Origin: SAR324 cluster bacterium JCVI-SC AAA005 | GTDB lineage: Bacteria; SAR324; NAC60-12 | Assembly: GCA_000224765.2 (NCBI GenBank) | Contig: AGAU01000076.1 | Coordinates: 1 to 38,945 of the forward strand | Length of the DNA: 38,945 nt | Direction of reading: 5' to 3' | Shown: piece after piece, positions 15,259 through 23,474 of the stretch | Numbering within the stretch: position 1 is the stretch's first letter | Layout of the letters: every line of letters starts with the position of its first letter | The notes under the pieces: generated by a model | Database searches by the model: none | Told to the model about the DNA's origin: nothing | Seen by the model: the letters and a program-made list of their open reading frames with translations, nothing else | Position numbers and translations under genes: made by a program

Positions 15259-17751
15259 TTGAATCTGACACCTGAAAATCAAAGCCGTTTAGGCCAAATC
15301 TCCCAGTCACAACAAAAATTTGATTCAAACATTTTTTTAGAGTCTCTTGTAAAAAATCTTCAATTCGTGATTTGCAAGATTCCAGAGCGAGCATCTAAGA
15401 AAGATTTGTTTGAGGCTTTGGCTCGAACCGTTCGGGACAGGCTGATCCTGCAACTTAACGAAACCGAACAGCGATATGAAAAATCTGACACCAAACAAGT
15501 CAACTATTTGTCCCTTGAATATCTGATCGGTCGGAGTCTTCGGAACAACCTTGTCAACATGGGGATCTATGATGTTTGCCAAGATGCGATGGAACAGCTG
15601 GGTATGGATCTGAGAGAAATAGAGGAGTGTGAGCGAGATGCAGGTTTGGGGAATGGAGGTCTTGGTAGGCTAGCAGCTTGTTTTCTCGATTCCATGGCAA
15701 CCTTGCAGCTGCCTGCTTTTGGTTACGGTATTCGCTATGAGTATGGCATCTTTCAGCAAAAATTTGAGAATGGACAACAGATCGAATTTCCTGATGGCTG
15801 GTTGCAAAGTGGATATCCCTGGGAAATTCGTCGATCACATATCAATTACCCGGTTCGATTTTATGGCAGGGTGATTGATGAACCCGAGGAGAAGGGTGGA
15901 TCAAAGCGTCGTTGGGTGGAAGCCGAACAAGCAAGAGCGGTAGCTTTTGATGTTCCAATCAGTGGCTATTCCAATGAGACTGTCAATACCCTGCGACTTT
16001 GGTCTGCAAGGGCTGTTCGTGATTTTGATTTGGCGAGCTTCAATCGGGGAGATTATTTACAAGCTGTGATGGATAAACAGCGAGTAGAAACAATTTCCAA
16101 GGTTTTGTATCCGAATGACCAGGCATTCAGTGGAAAGGAACTTAGGCTGAAGCAGCAATATTTCTTTGTTTCAGCTTCACTACAAGACATGATTGTTAGG
16201 TTCAAGACCCGTAATCGTCCTTGGATGGCCTTCCCCGAATATATGGCAATTCAACTTAACGATACACACCCTTCAATAGCGATTCCAGAACTGATGCGGT
16301 TGTTGATTGATGAGGAGGCATTGGAATGGGATGAGGCTTGGCAAATTTGTCGTCAAACCTTTGCTTACACAAATCATACGGTATTGCCAGAAGCTCTTGA
16401 GCGTTGGTCCGTTGCATTGCTCAACAATTTGCTACCTAGACACATGGAGTTAATTTATCAGATAAATGATCGATTTCTTCATGAAGTCAGACATCAAAAT
16501 CTACGAGATCCAGGCTTACTCTCCAGAGTATCGATGATTGAAGAAGGTTGGGAAAAGCAAGTACGGATGCCTTTTCTATCAATTGTTGGTAGCCACACAA
16601 CAAATGGAGTAGCTGCTCTGCACACTGACCTCCTTAAGGAGACAATCTTTAAGGACTTTTACAATTTGTTCCCAGAGCGGTTTCAAAACAAGACCAATGG
16701 AATTACTCCGAGGCTTTGGTTACGTTGTGCGAATCCTGAATTAGCAGAGCTAATTAATGATCACATTGGAAATGATTGGATTACAGATCTGGAAAGGCTA
16801 GAGAACTTGTTGGATTTTGCTACAAAAAAGAATTTTCAAAATCAATGGAAAGAAATAAAAAGATTGAAAAAACAGCAACTTTGTGAATGGGTTCGTGCAA
16901 CCCACAAAGTTGAATTGTCGGTTGATTCTCTGTTCGATGTCCAGGTTAAACGCATTCATGAATATAAGCGTCAGTTGCTCAATATCCTGCATGTGGTACA
17001 TCTCTATGATCACTTGAAAAAAAATCCAAAAATGATTGTTCCTAAACGAACCTTTATATTTGGAGGAAAAGCTGCTCCGGGTTACTACATGGCAAAGCAA
17101 ATTATTCGTTTGATCAATGATGTGTCAGCAATAGTTAATAAGGATGTTGAGATTGAGGACAGGCTTCGTGTTCTATTTGTGACCAATTATGGTGTATCAA
17201 GTTCGGAAAAGATCATCGCAGCCAGCGAAATCTCAGAGCATATTTCTACAGCAGGGACTGAGGCTTCCGGTACCAGTAACATGAAGTTTTCTTTGAACGG
17301 TTGTATACTATTAGGGACCCATGATGGTGCAACAATCGAAATTGGAGAGCAAGTTGGATCAGAGAATATTTTTACTTTTGGAATGAAGGCGAAAGATGTT
17401 CAGCATTTGAGAGCAAATGGTTATGATTCCCAGCAAATCTATAATGAAAATTCTCGAGTAAAGAATGTTTTAGATCTTGTCGGATCTGGCCTTTTCAATC
17501 CCGAAGAGCCTCAAAGATATAGGGACCTTGTCGATTCTCTGGTTCACAATGATCATTACTTACTTCTTGCAGATTTTGATGATTATGCTGCTTGTCAAGA
17601 ATTAGTTGGAAAAACTTATCAAGATGTTCCTACCTGGACTCAGATGTCGATTGCAAATACTGCCAAAGTTGGAAAATTTTCAAGTGATCGTACTATTAGG
17701 GAATACGCAACCCAAATTTGGGATGTCCATCCTTTACCCCATGGAAGATGA
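15259..17751 (+). CDS. glgP: Glycogen/starch/maltodextrin phosphorylase
   Basis: Phosphorolysis of alpha-1,4-glucan ends to glucose-1-phosphate, PLP-dependent, cytoplasmic. 830 residues, standard for the family. Visible motifs: NYLSLEYLIGRSLRNNL near the N-terminus, ERDAGLGNGGLGRLAACFLDSMATL, IQLNDTHPSIAIPELMRLL, NGITPRLWLRCANPELAELI and the PLP site TEASGTSNMKFSLNG with Lys676. The TTG start is supported by AGAAGGAG eight bases before it. Divergent from the lipoprotein gene with 187 bp between. No other glycogen genes are present in the window. Confidence 0.95.
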   Translation: MNLTPENQSRLGQISQSQQKFDSNIFLESLVKNLQFVICKIPERASKKDLFEALARTVRDRLILQLNETEQRYEKSDTKQVNYLSLEYLIGRSLRNNLVNMGIYDVCQDAMEQLGMDLREIEECERDAGLGNGGLGRLAACFLDSMATLQLPAFGYGIRYEYGIFQQKFENGQQIEFPDGWLQSGYPWEIRRSHINYPVRFYGRVIDEPEEKGGSKRRWVEAEQARAVAFDVPISGYSNETVNTLRLWSARAVRDFDLASFNRGDYLQAVMDKQRVETISKVLYPNDQAFSGKELRLKQQYFFVSASLQDMIVRFKTRNRPWMAFPEYMAIQLNDTHPSIAIPELMRLLIDEEALEWDEAWQICRQTFAYTNHTVLPEALERWSVALLNNLLPRHMELIYQINDRFLHEVRHQNLRDPGLLSRVSMIEEGWEKQVRMPFLSIVGSHTTNGVAALHTDLLKETIFKDFYNLFPERFQNKTNGITPRLWLRCANPELAELINDHIGNDWITDLERLENLLDFATKKNFQNQWKEIKRLKKQQLCEWVRATHKVELSVDSLFDVQVKRIHEYKRQLLNILHVVHLYDHLKKNPKMIVPKRTFIFGGKAAPGYYMAKQIIRLINDVSAIVNKDVEIEDRLRVLFVTNYGVSSSEKIIAASEISEHISTAGTEASGTSNMKFSLNGCILLGTHDGATIEIGEQVGSENIFTFGMKAKDVQHLRANGYDSQQIYNENSRVKNVLDLVGSGLFNPEEPQRYRDLVDSLVHNDHYLLLADFDDYAACQELVGKTYQDVPTWTQMSIANTAKVGKFSSDRTIREYATQIWDVHPLPHGR

Positions 17752-17761
17752 TTTATTGGCA

Positions 17762-18328
17762 ATGAGGATAAAAATATTTGGATTTTGTTGCGGCCTGATC
17801 CTTTTAGGGTGTCCCCCGACAAATGTTTGTGCACAGAGTTCAGTCCAACCAGAACTTTACACTTATCAAACTTTTGGAAATCGTGGCAGTTCCTACACAA
17901 GCATTGCCACAGGTGTCGGAATATATCTGATGGACCGTGATGATAGTGAGCCACAACGATATCTGCAAAGTTTGGTGTTGTTTGTTCCACAGGCCAGTCT
18001 GGTTACTGAAAGCAAACTTGGAGATCATTTCTTGTTATCATCTGGACAAGGCCTTGAAATAGTCCTACATGACCAATGGCGTGATCCTGTTGGAAAAGGA
18101 GCTCAAATTTCACTCAGGCATTTGAGATGGACTGAGGCGGCCAAAGCTAAGAAGGAAATGGGTGAACCTGCCTCGACGACCATTTTTCACATGGGGTGGA
18201 ATGGATCTATGAAGGCAATCCCAACCAATTTGGTTTGGTTTTTCGGTTTAGACGTTGCCCAGTTATTTCTTCCGGGGACTAGCTATGGGGAAATCCAGGG
18301 TGCAGTCGGTCTGCGCCTGAATTGGTGA
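17762..18328 (+). CDS. Exported lipoprotein or outer-membrane protein of unknown function
   Basis: 188 residues from ATG 17762, ten bases after glgP; the longer frame overlapping glgP is dismissed. The N-terminus MRIKIFGFCCGLILLGC has a good lipobox (LLGC) at residue 17; a second cut site after VCA is also possible. The mature part is rich in alternating polar/hydrophobic stretches (YTSIATGVGIYLM, YLQSLVLFVPQASL, QISLRHLRW) and ends GLRLNW, an aromatic C-terminus of the kind seen in outer-membrane beta-barrels. No family recognised. Probably co-transcribed with glgP, but no functional link is visible. Confidence 0.65.
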   Translation: MRIKIFGFCCGLILLGCPPTNVCAQSSVQPELYTYQTFGNRGSSYTSIATGVGIYLMDRDDSEPQRYLQSLVLFVPQASLVTESKLGDHFLLSSGQGLEIVLHDQWRDPVGKGAQISLRHLRWTEAAKAKKEMGEPASTTIFHMGWNGSMKAIPTNLVWFFGLDVAQLFLPGTSYGEIQGAVGLRLNW

Positions 18329-18380
18329 TCTTAGAAGATCCATCTCTGTCATTTTCATTTCACTTCTTTTATGCAAATCT

Positions 18381-19211
18381 GTGAAGTCCATCCACAAAAT
18401 CAAAGTCAAAGTTCTGCGAAAGGATGGTTCCAGGTACTCCCTTCTTGATGTCGTAGCTGTTGAAGAACCGCTTGAAATCAGATTGTCTGTACAAGGCTTT
18501 ACACTTCGCGTAGCTACAACGATGCGCACCCCAGGTCATGACAAAGAATTGGCTCTAGGTTTCCTTTGGTCGGAAGGAGTAATTAGAGATATAGATTCTG
18601 TTCAATCTGTGAAAAGATCTTTAGATCCGCGGATAGAAGTTTCAGAAAATGTAATTGTTGTAGAGCTGTCTTCAGGAACACAAGTTGACTGGAGCCGCCT
18701 GAATCGAAAAGTAGATGTGCAATCTAGTTGTGGAATCTGCGGGCGTCAGTCTCTTCAAAGCCTCAGGAATCTTGAAATTAACAGGCCTAAAGGAGCCATC
18801 TGGCCAAGTGATCTCTCTTTGGGAACTTTTTCGAAGAAACTTTCCAGCTCACAAGAAATGTTTCGTAAAACTGGAGGTGTCCACGCATCTGGGCTTTTCG
18901 ATTACGATGGAAATTTGATTTGTTTAAGAGAGGATGTTGGTCGGCACAACGCCCTTGATAAAGTTGTTGGCTGGAGTCTAAATCACAAAAACAACCCAAC
19001 TGAGGACATGATTTTGTTGGTGAGTGGTAGAATTAGTTTCGAACTAGTGCAGAAGGCACTTCTGGTAGGAATTCCAAATTTAGTTGGAATTGGAGCTCCA
19101 AGCTCCCTCGCAATTGAATTAGCTCAAGAATTTGATATGACCTTGCTTGGATTTCAACGAGAATGTTCGGTGAACGTTTACTCTGGTGACTGGCGAATTG
19201 GTAAATCTTAA
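18381..19211 (+). CDS. fdhD: Formate dehydrogenase accessory sulfurtransferase FdhD
   Basis: FdhD passes sulfur from the IscS desulfurase to the molybdenum/tungsten bis-MGD cofactor of formate dehydrogenase. 276 residues. Seen: TMRTPGHDKELALGFLWSEGVI (47-68), the CGICG loop with Cys117 and Cys120 that carries the persulfide, GGVHASGLFDYDG, REDVGRHNALDKVVG, VSGRISFELVQKA and the C-terminal GFQRECSVNVYSG. GTG is the only reasonable start; no ribosome site is clear. The catalytic formate dehydrogenase is not in this window, but modABC 6 kb away fits the same molybdenum need. Confidence 0.95.
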   Translation: MKSIHKIKVKVLRKDGSRYSLLDVVAVEEPLEIRLSVQGFTLRVATTMRTPGHDKELALGFLWSEGVIRDIDSVQSVKRSLDPRIEVSENVIVVELSSGTQVDWSRLNRKVDVQSSCGICGRQSLQSLRNLEINRPKGAIWPSDLSLGTFSKKLSSSQEMFRKTGGVHASGLFDYDGNLICLREDVGRHNALDKVVGWSLNHKNNPTEDMILLVSGRISFELVQKALLVGIPNLVGIGAPSSLAIELAQEFDMTLLGFQRECSVNVYSGDWRIGKS

Positions 19212-19302
19212 GTCTACATTAGCATTCCACTTTTCTGATTATTCTACAGTTTAGCTATGTAAAACAGTATATCTAGGTGGGTTGCTTTACAGAAAAGAGC
19301 TC

Positions 19303-19321
19303 TTGGATCACATAAATCCAA
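19303..19321 (-). terminator. Weak hairpin between fdhD and potA
   Basis: TTGGAT (19303-19308) and ATCCAA (19316-19321) form a 6-bp stem with a 7-base loop in the gap between convergent fdhD and potA. On the minus strand it is followed by a T/C-rich stretch. A weak terminator for the pot operon is possible. Confidence 0.25.
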
Positions 19322-19356
19322 ATTGATTTGATAAACAAGTTGCCTCAACTTAAGGC

Positions 19357-20445
19357 TCACTCTGAGAGAACGAGAGTATCTTCAGGGGCCCAACCAATCC
19401 AAAGTCGATCGCCCCGTTTCGGACGGATGGAACTTCGGCTGATGTTAGTGAGTGTTGCACATAACAAAGGACCAGCATCAGTCTTCAGGTAGACATGGGT
19501 CTCGCTGCCATGGTATACCACCGCATCAATTTCCCCGGGGAAAGAAAAATGAGATGGTGGAAGAATCTCGCTTGAGATTCTAAGCTTCTCTGGGCGAACG
19601 GCGAGGTGCAGCTCACCACTTAGTTTCTCATTGTAAGAAATAGTCAGTTTGCCAAGAAGCTCGGTCTTGACTTTCAGTCGGCCGCCATCTTCATGACCTT
19701 CAACAATTCCTGAAAACAAGTTCATCCGGCCAATAAAGTCTGCAACAAACTTGCAGTTTGGAGACTCATATAGTTCTCTTGGATGTGCCACCTGTCTCAC
19801 TACCCCGTTTTCCATTACAGCAATTCTGTCAGCCATCGAAAGAGCTTCATCTTGATCGTGAGTGACGATTAAAAATGTGATACCTACGGCTTTCTGCAAT
19901 TTCACCAACTCCAATTGCATGGCTTCTCTAAGCTTTGCATCAAGTGCAGAAAGAGGTTCATCAAGCAGAAGAACTCTGGGGCGCTTTACTAGAGCACGGG
20001 CTAATGCAACACGTTGACGCTGTCCACCTGACAACTGATCTGGTTTGCGCGAGTTATAACCATCCAATTTCACTAACGCCAAGGCGTCCTTCACTCGCTC
20101 CTTAATTTCCTCACGGGGCACATTTACTACTCTTAGTCCATAAGCCACATTGTCAAAGACAGTCATGTGTGGAAACACTGCATATGACTGAAATACCATA
20201 TTGACGGGACGCTGGTTTGGTGGAACGTCTTTGGTCTCTTCTCCATCAATCTTGATACTACCTTCATTGGGAAACTCGAAGCCCGCAAGCATCCTTAGCA
20301 GTGTCGTCTTACCACAACCTGAAGGCCCCAGCAGGGCAAAAAACTCCCCTTCATGAATAGTCAGGTTCACCCCATTGACAGCATGGATATTTCCGAAGCG
20401 CTTGACGACTTTCTGAATTTGAAGGATCACTGGCCGATCAGCCAT
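19357..20445 (-). CDS. potA: Polyamine ABC transporter ATP-binding protein PotA
   Basis: ATPase subunit of the spermidine/putrescine importer. 362 residues from the ATG that follows the potC stop by ten bases with AAGG in front; the frame runs 17 codons further up into potC. Walker [17 protein letters not shown]-loop MVFQSYAVFPHMTVFDNVAYGL, signature LSGGQRQRVALARAL, Walker [18 protein letters not shown] and H-loop THDQDEALSMADR, then a TOBE-2 tail (LHLAVRPEKLRI...). Last gene of spuC-potDBCA. Confidence 0.93.
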   Translation of the reverse strand: MADRPVILQIQKVVKRFGNIHAVNGVNLTIHEGEFFALLGPSGCGKTTLLRMLAGFEFPNEGSIKIDGEETKDVPPNQRPVNMVFQSYAVFPHMTVFDNVAYGLRVVNVPREEIKERVKDALALVKLDGYNSRKPDQLSGGQRQRVALARALVKRPRVLLLDEPLSALDAKLREAMQLELVKLQKAVGITFLIVTHDQDEALSMADRIAVMENGVVRQVAHPRELYESPNCKFVADFIGRMNLFSGIVEGHEDGGRLKVKTELLGKLTISYNEKLSGELHLAVRPEKLRISSEILPPSHFSFPGEIDAVVYHGSETHVYLKTDAGPLLCATLTNISRSSIRPKRGDRLWIGWAPEDTLVLSE

Positions 20446-20455
20446 GAAATGTGCC

Positions 20456-21292
20456 TTATGGTTGATTTCCATTGCGGCCTTGAAACCATAGAGCAAAGGA
20501 GGTCATGATGAGGGTAATGGCAATCAAGACTGCTGAGGCAGCATTAACTTCAGGCGTCACAGAGAAGCGAATCATCGAGTAGATCTTGATTGGCAAGGTA
20601 ATAGTGTCCGGCCCAGAAGTGAAAAAAGTGATAACAAAATCATCCAGTGAGAGAGTAAATGCCAATAGGGCTGCGGCAATGAGACCTGGCCGTATATGAG
20701 GGATGAGGATATCTTTAAACGCTTGCCACTCTCCAGCTCCTAAGTCTTTCGCTGCCTCTTCCAATTCACGATTGAAGCTTGCCAATCGAGCACGAACTAC
20801 CACTGTCACAAATGGGAAACTGAAGGAGATGTGTGCAATTGTGATTGCCCCTAGATTGAGTGGCCAATGGAGACCAGACGGCCAGCCAATACGTGAAAAG
20901 AAAGCCATCATAGCAACGCCCAGACAAATTTCGGGGATTACAATTGGTAAGGACATGAGCCCTTCGTACCCCGCTTTTCCAGGAAATCGGAATCGCCAGA
21001 GCAATATCGCAGTCATAGTTCCGAGAACTACACTGATGAGGGTGCTAAATAAAGCAATTGTCAGGGAATTTGCAAACGCTTCCACCAAGGAGGAGTTGTT
21101 CCACGCTTTTTCATAATATTTGAAAGTGAATCCTCGCCAGACAATGTTGCGACGGCTGTCGTTAAAGCTAAAGGCTATAAGTGTGATGATCGGAGCGTAT
21201 AAAAAAACGAAGGTTCCAAGCAAAATCAACTTCATCCATGTGCGTCGAGAGTAATCTAACGGGCCAATTGGGTTGTTTGAACGAAAACTCAC
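20456..21292 (-). CDS. potC: Polyamine ABC transporter permease PotC
   Basis: Second membrane channel subunit, 278 residues and about six membrane helices. Characteristic N-terminal YAPIITLIAFSFNDSR and WRGFTFKYYEKAWNN, and the coupling loop LEEAAKDLGAGEWQAFKDILIPHIRPG, followed by AFTLSLDDFVITFFTSG. GTG start overlaps the potB stop by four bases (GTGA), so translation is coupled. Confidence 0.93.
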   Translation of the reverse strand: MSFRSNNPIGPLDYSRRTWMKLILLGTFVFLYAPIITLIAFSFNDSRRNIVWRGFTFKYYEKAWNNSSLVEAFANSLTIALFSTLISVVLGTMTAILLWRFRFPGKAGYEGLMSLPIVIPEICLGVAMMAFFSRIGWPSGLHWPLNLGAITIAHISFSFPFVTVVVRARLASFNRELEEAAKDLGAGEWQAFKDILIPHIRPGLIAAALLAFTLSLDDFVITFFTSGPDTITLPIKIYSMIRFSVTPEVNAASAVLIAITLIMTSFALWFQGRNGNQP

Positions 21293-22206
21293 GCAAGCCC
21301 TTTTTCATCATGATTTGTTAGAAGAGCCCTTACAGAAAGTGCGAAAAATGTTAGATACATTAGCAAAAACGAGAGTGCAGCCCCAAAAGGCCAATCGTTG
21401 GCAGATTTAAACTGGCGCTCGATCACATTTGCTATCATTTGACTGTCTGTGCCCCCCAATAGGTCCGGAGTGAGGTATGTTCCTAAAGCAGGAATGAAGG
21501 TAATAATCACACCCGAGATGATTCCAGGCAATGCAAGAGGTACAATCACGGAAAGAAAAGTCCGCCATTGACTAGCACCTAGGTCAAGGCTCACCTCAAT
21601 ATAACTTCTATCCATCCGATCGAGCGCTGCATAAAGAGGTAAAACCATAAATGGTAGGTGAACATAGACCAATCCATAGACAACTGCGAAGTTATTATAA
21701 AGCAGTTCAAAACGATGGAATCTTTCTCCTAATAGATTCCAATCTCCCAATCCAAGTATTCTAAGTCCACTATCAGCAGACTGCCAAATCAATTCCAACA
21801 AATCATTTAGGTATCCGTTTGTTCTCAGAACAGCAATCAACGCGTACGTACGGATCAGCAGATTTGTCCAGAATGGCAGAATTATAAGTAGCAGTAAAAT
21901 TGGCTTCCAGCGGTCTGATACAAAGGTGATTGCCAGCGCAACTGGAAAAGAAATCACTAGACAGAAGAAAGTAGTTAGGCCTGCATACCAGAAAGATTTG
22001 AGAAATATTTGCAAGTAAAGAGGCTGTAAAGCTCTTAAATAGTTTTCGAGTGTACCTGTGATAGCCACCCTAATGATGCCTTGTTTCTCACCAAAGCTAA
22101 GACCCCAAACCAGAAAAAGGGGCCCAAGAAAGAAGGCAAATAGCCAGATTGTGGGGGGTATCCCAAAGGACAAAAAAACCTTGTTTGATTTTCGCCAGTA
22201 ATCCAC
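21289..22206 (-). CDS. potB: Polyamine ABC transporter permease PotB
   Basis: First membrane channel subunit, 305 residues, about six helices. PotB-type features: FPVALAITFVSDRWKPILLLLIILPFWTNLLIRTYALIAVL, VYVHLPFMVLPLYAALDRMDRSYIEVSLDLGASQWRTFLSVIVPLALPGI and LGGTDSQMIANVIERQF. GTG start 65 bp after potD. A hairpin sits in that gap. Confidence 0.93.
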   Translation of the reverse strand: MDYWRKSNKVFLSFGIPPTIWLFAFFLGPLFLVWGLSFGEKQGIIRVAITGTLENYLRALQPLYLQIFLKSFWYAGLTTFFCLVISFPVALAITFVSDRWKPILLLLIILPFWTNLLIRTYALIAVLRTNGYLNDLLELIWQSADSGLRILGLGDWNLLGERFHRFELLYNNFAVVYGLVYVHLPFMVLPLYAALDRMDRSYIEVSLDLGASQWRTFLSVIVPLALPGIISGVIITFIPALGTYLTPDLLGGTDSQMIANVIERQFKSANDWPFGAALSFLLMYLTFFALSVRALLTNHDEKGLA

Positions 22207-22227
22207 TTATGTGTAAAAGTGTTAATT

Positions 22228-22254
22228 TGGATAATATAGGCCCAGTTTTATCCA
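22228..22254 (-). repeat. Intercistronic inverted repeat between potD and potB
   Basis: TGGATAA (22228-22234) and TTATCCA (22248-22254) are perfect 7-bp arms with a 13-base loop, lying between the potD stop and the potB start. Such hairpins often protect the mRNA of the binding-protein gene or partly end transcription; either role here is inference. Confidence 0.4.
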
Positions 22255-22271
22255 GGCCTTTGGGAAGCGCT

Positions 22272-23354
22272 CTACGCTGCAGATATACGTGTCCATGCCT
22301 CGTCAAAAAGTCGTTGCATTGCTTCTCCACGGTATTTTGAAGACTCACTTCGTCCCAGAACCTCATCAGTTGGGAAGATAGCTGGATTGTTTCTATATTC
22401 ATCACTGAGCTTTGCTTTCGCGGCTGCATTTGGTGTCGCATACTGGATGAAATCGGCGATTAGTGCTCCAGCATCTCCGTCCAGCAGGTAGTTCATAAAT
22501 GCGTGAGCGTTTTCAGAGTGTGGGGCTCCTTTGGGGATGCATAGGCAATCTTCCCATAGGAGTGTTCCCTCCTTGGGAACGATATAGGCGATATCATCAT
22601 CTTCCTCCTGCACTTGAATAATGTCGCCGTTGTACTCCATCGTTAGATCAACCTCTCCAGAGAGCAGCAAATCTTGTCCATTGTCCTCAGCAAAGACCTT
22701 GATGTGTTTCTTCTGCTTGATCATCAGATCTTCGACAGTCTGAACAACTTCAGAATCGGCAGTGTTTATTGAATGACCGAGGTACTTCATGGCAATAGGA
22801 ATTGTCTCTGATGGGCTGTTAAGCAAAGCGATCCTTCCCGAGTATTCACTTGATGCAAACAGACTCGCCCAACTGTCTGGTACTTTCGATACCTTTGATT
22901 TGCGATATCCGATTCCAACGGTTCCCCACATATAAGGCATACTGTAAGCTCGCTTCGGATCAAATGCTGCGTCCTGAAAAGCTTTGTCCAAGTTATTGAA
23001 GTTTGGAATTTTGGAGTGATCTAGCTTGACTAGCATATTTGCTCGGATCATGCGTTCGACAAAGTCATTTGATGGAACGATCACATCATAGCCAGGGTTA
23101 CCTTCTTTGAGCTTGGAAAATAATTCATCATTATCGGCAAACAGATCCATACTTACTTCTATTCCGGTGGCAGTACGGAAATCATCCAAAGTTGTTTCAC
23201 CAATATAAGTATCCCAATTGTAAAAGTTGAGCCGCTTCTCTTCGGAACTCCAACCTTTACCTGGTGAGAAAGTGAGCCCTGCTGCTACAGCACCGAGGCC
23301 CCGCAAGAAGTAACGTCTTGAAAGTTGAGAGTGATTTTTTGGATTCATTTTCAT
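22272..23354 (-). CDS. potD: Periplasmic polyamine-binding protein PotD
   Basis: Captures putrescine/spermidine for PotABC. 360 residues; ATG preceded by GGAG eight bases upstream. The N-terminus carries a twin-arginine signal (SRRYFLRGL, Arg13-Arg14, then AVAAGLTF), so export is probably by Tat, unlike the Sec signal of E. coli PotD. The mature domain matches PotD: RLNFYNWDTYIGETTLDDF, YDVIVPSNDFVERMI, FDPKRAYSMPYMWGTVGIGYR, the acidic patch WEDCLCIPKGAPH and a C-terminal helix pair. The aromatic/acidic residues expected to hold the diamine are present in outline; specificity (putrescine or spermidine) cannot be settled, though the adjacent spuC favours putrescine. Confidence 0.93.
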   Translation of the reverse strand: MKMNPKNHSQLSRRYFLRGLGAVAAGLTFSPGKGWSSEEKRLNFYNWDTYIGETTLDDFRTATGIEVSMDLFADNDELFSKLKEGNPGYDVIVPSNDFVERMIRANMLVKLDHSKIPNFNNLDKAFQDAAFDPKRAYSMPYMWGTVGIGYRKSKVSKVPDSWASLFASSEYSGRIALLNSPSETIPIAMKYLGHSINTADSEVVQTVEDLMIKQKKHIKVFAEDNGQDLLLSGEVDLTMEYNGDIIQVQEEDDDIAYIVPKEGTLLWEDCLCIPKGAPHSENAHAFMNYLLDGDAGALIADFIQYATPNAAAKAKLSDEYRNNPAIFPTDEVLGRSESSKYRGEAMQRLFDEAWTRISAA

Positions 23355-23474
23355 TTAAATTCTCCAGCCTTGGGTTCTGTAAAAATGCGCCATCAGAGAA
23401 TGAACTCTTGTGCGGTGCAAATGGAATAAAACCGTCCTTTACATTGAAAAATTTAGCTCTATGGAAAAAAACAA

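Noticed and set aside
17606..17761. N-terminal extension of the exported protein into glgP
   Set aside because: It overlaps the conserved end of glgP in another frame; the signal peptide begins at the ATG at 17762.
18329..18345. GATCTT-AG-AAGATC after the exported protein as a terminator
   Set aside because: The loop would be only two bases, which cannot form a stable hairpin as drawn.
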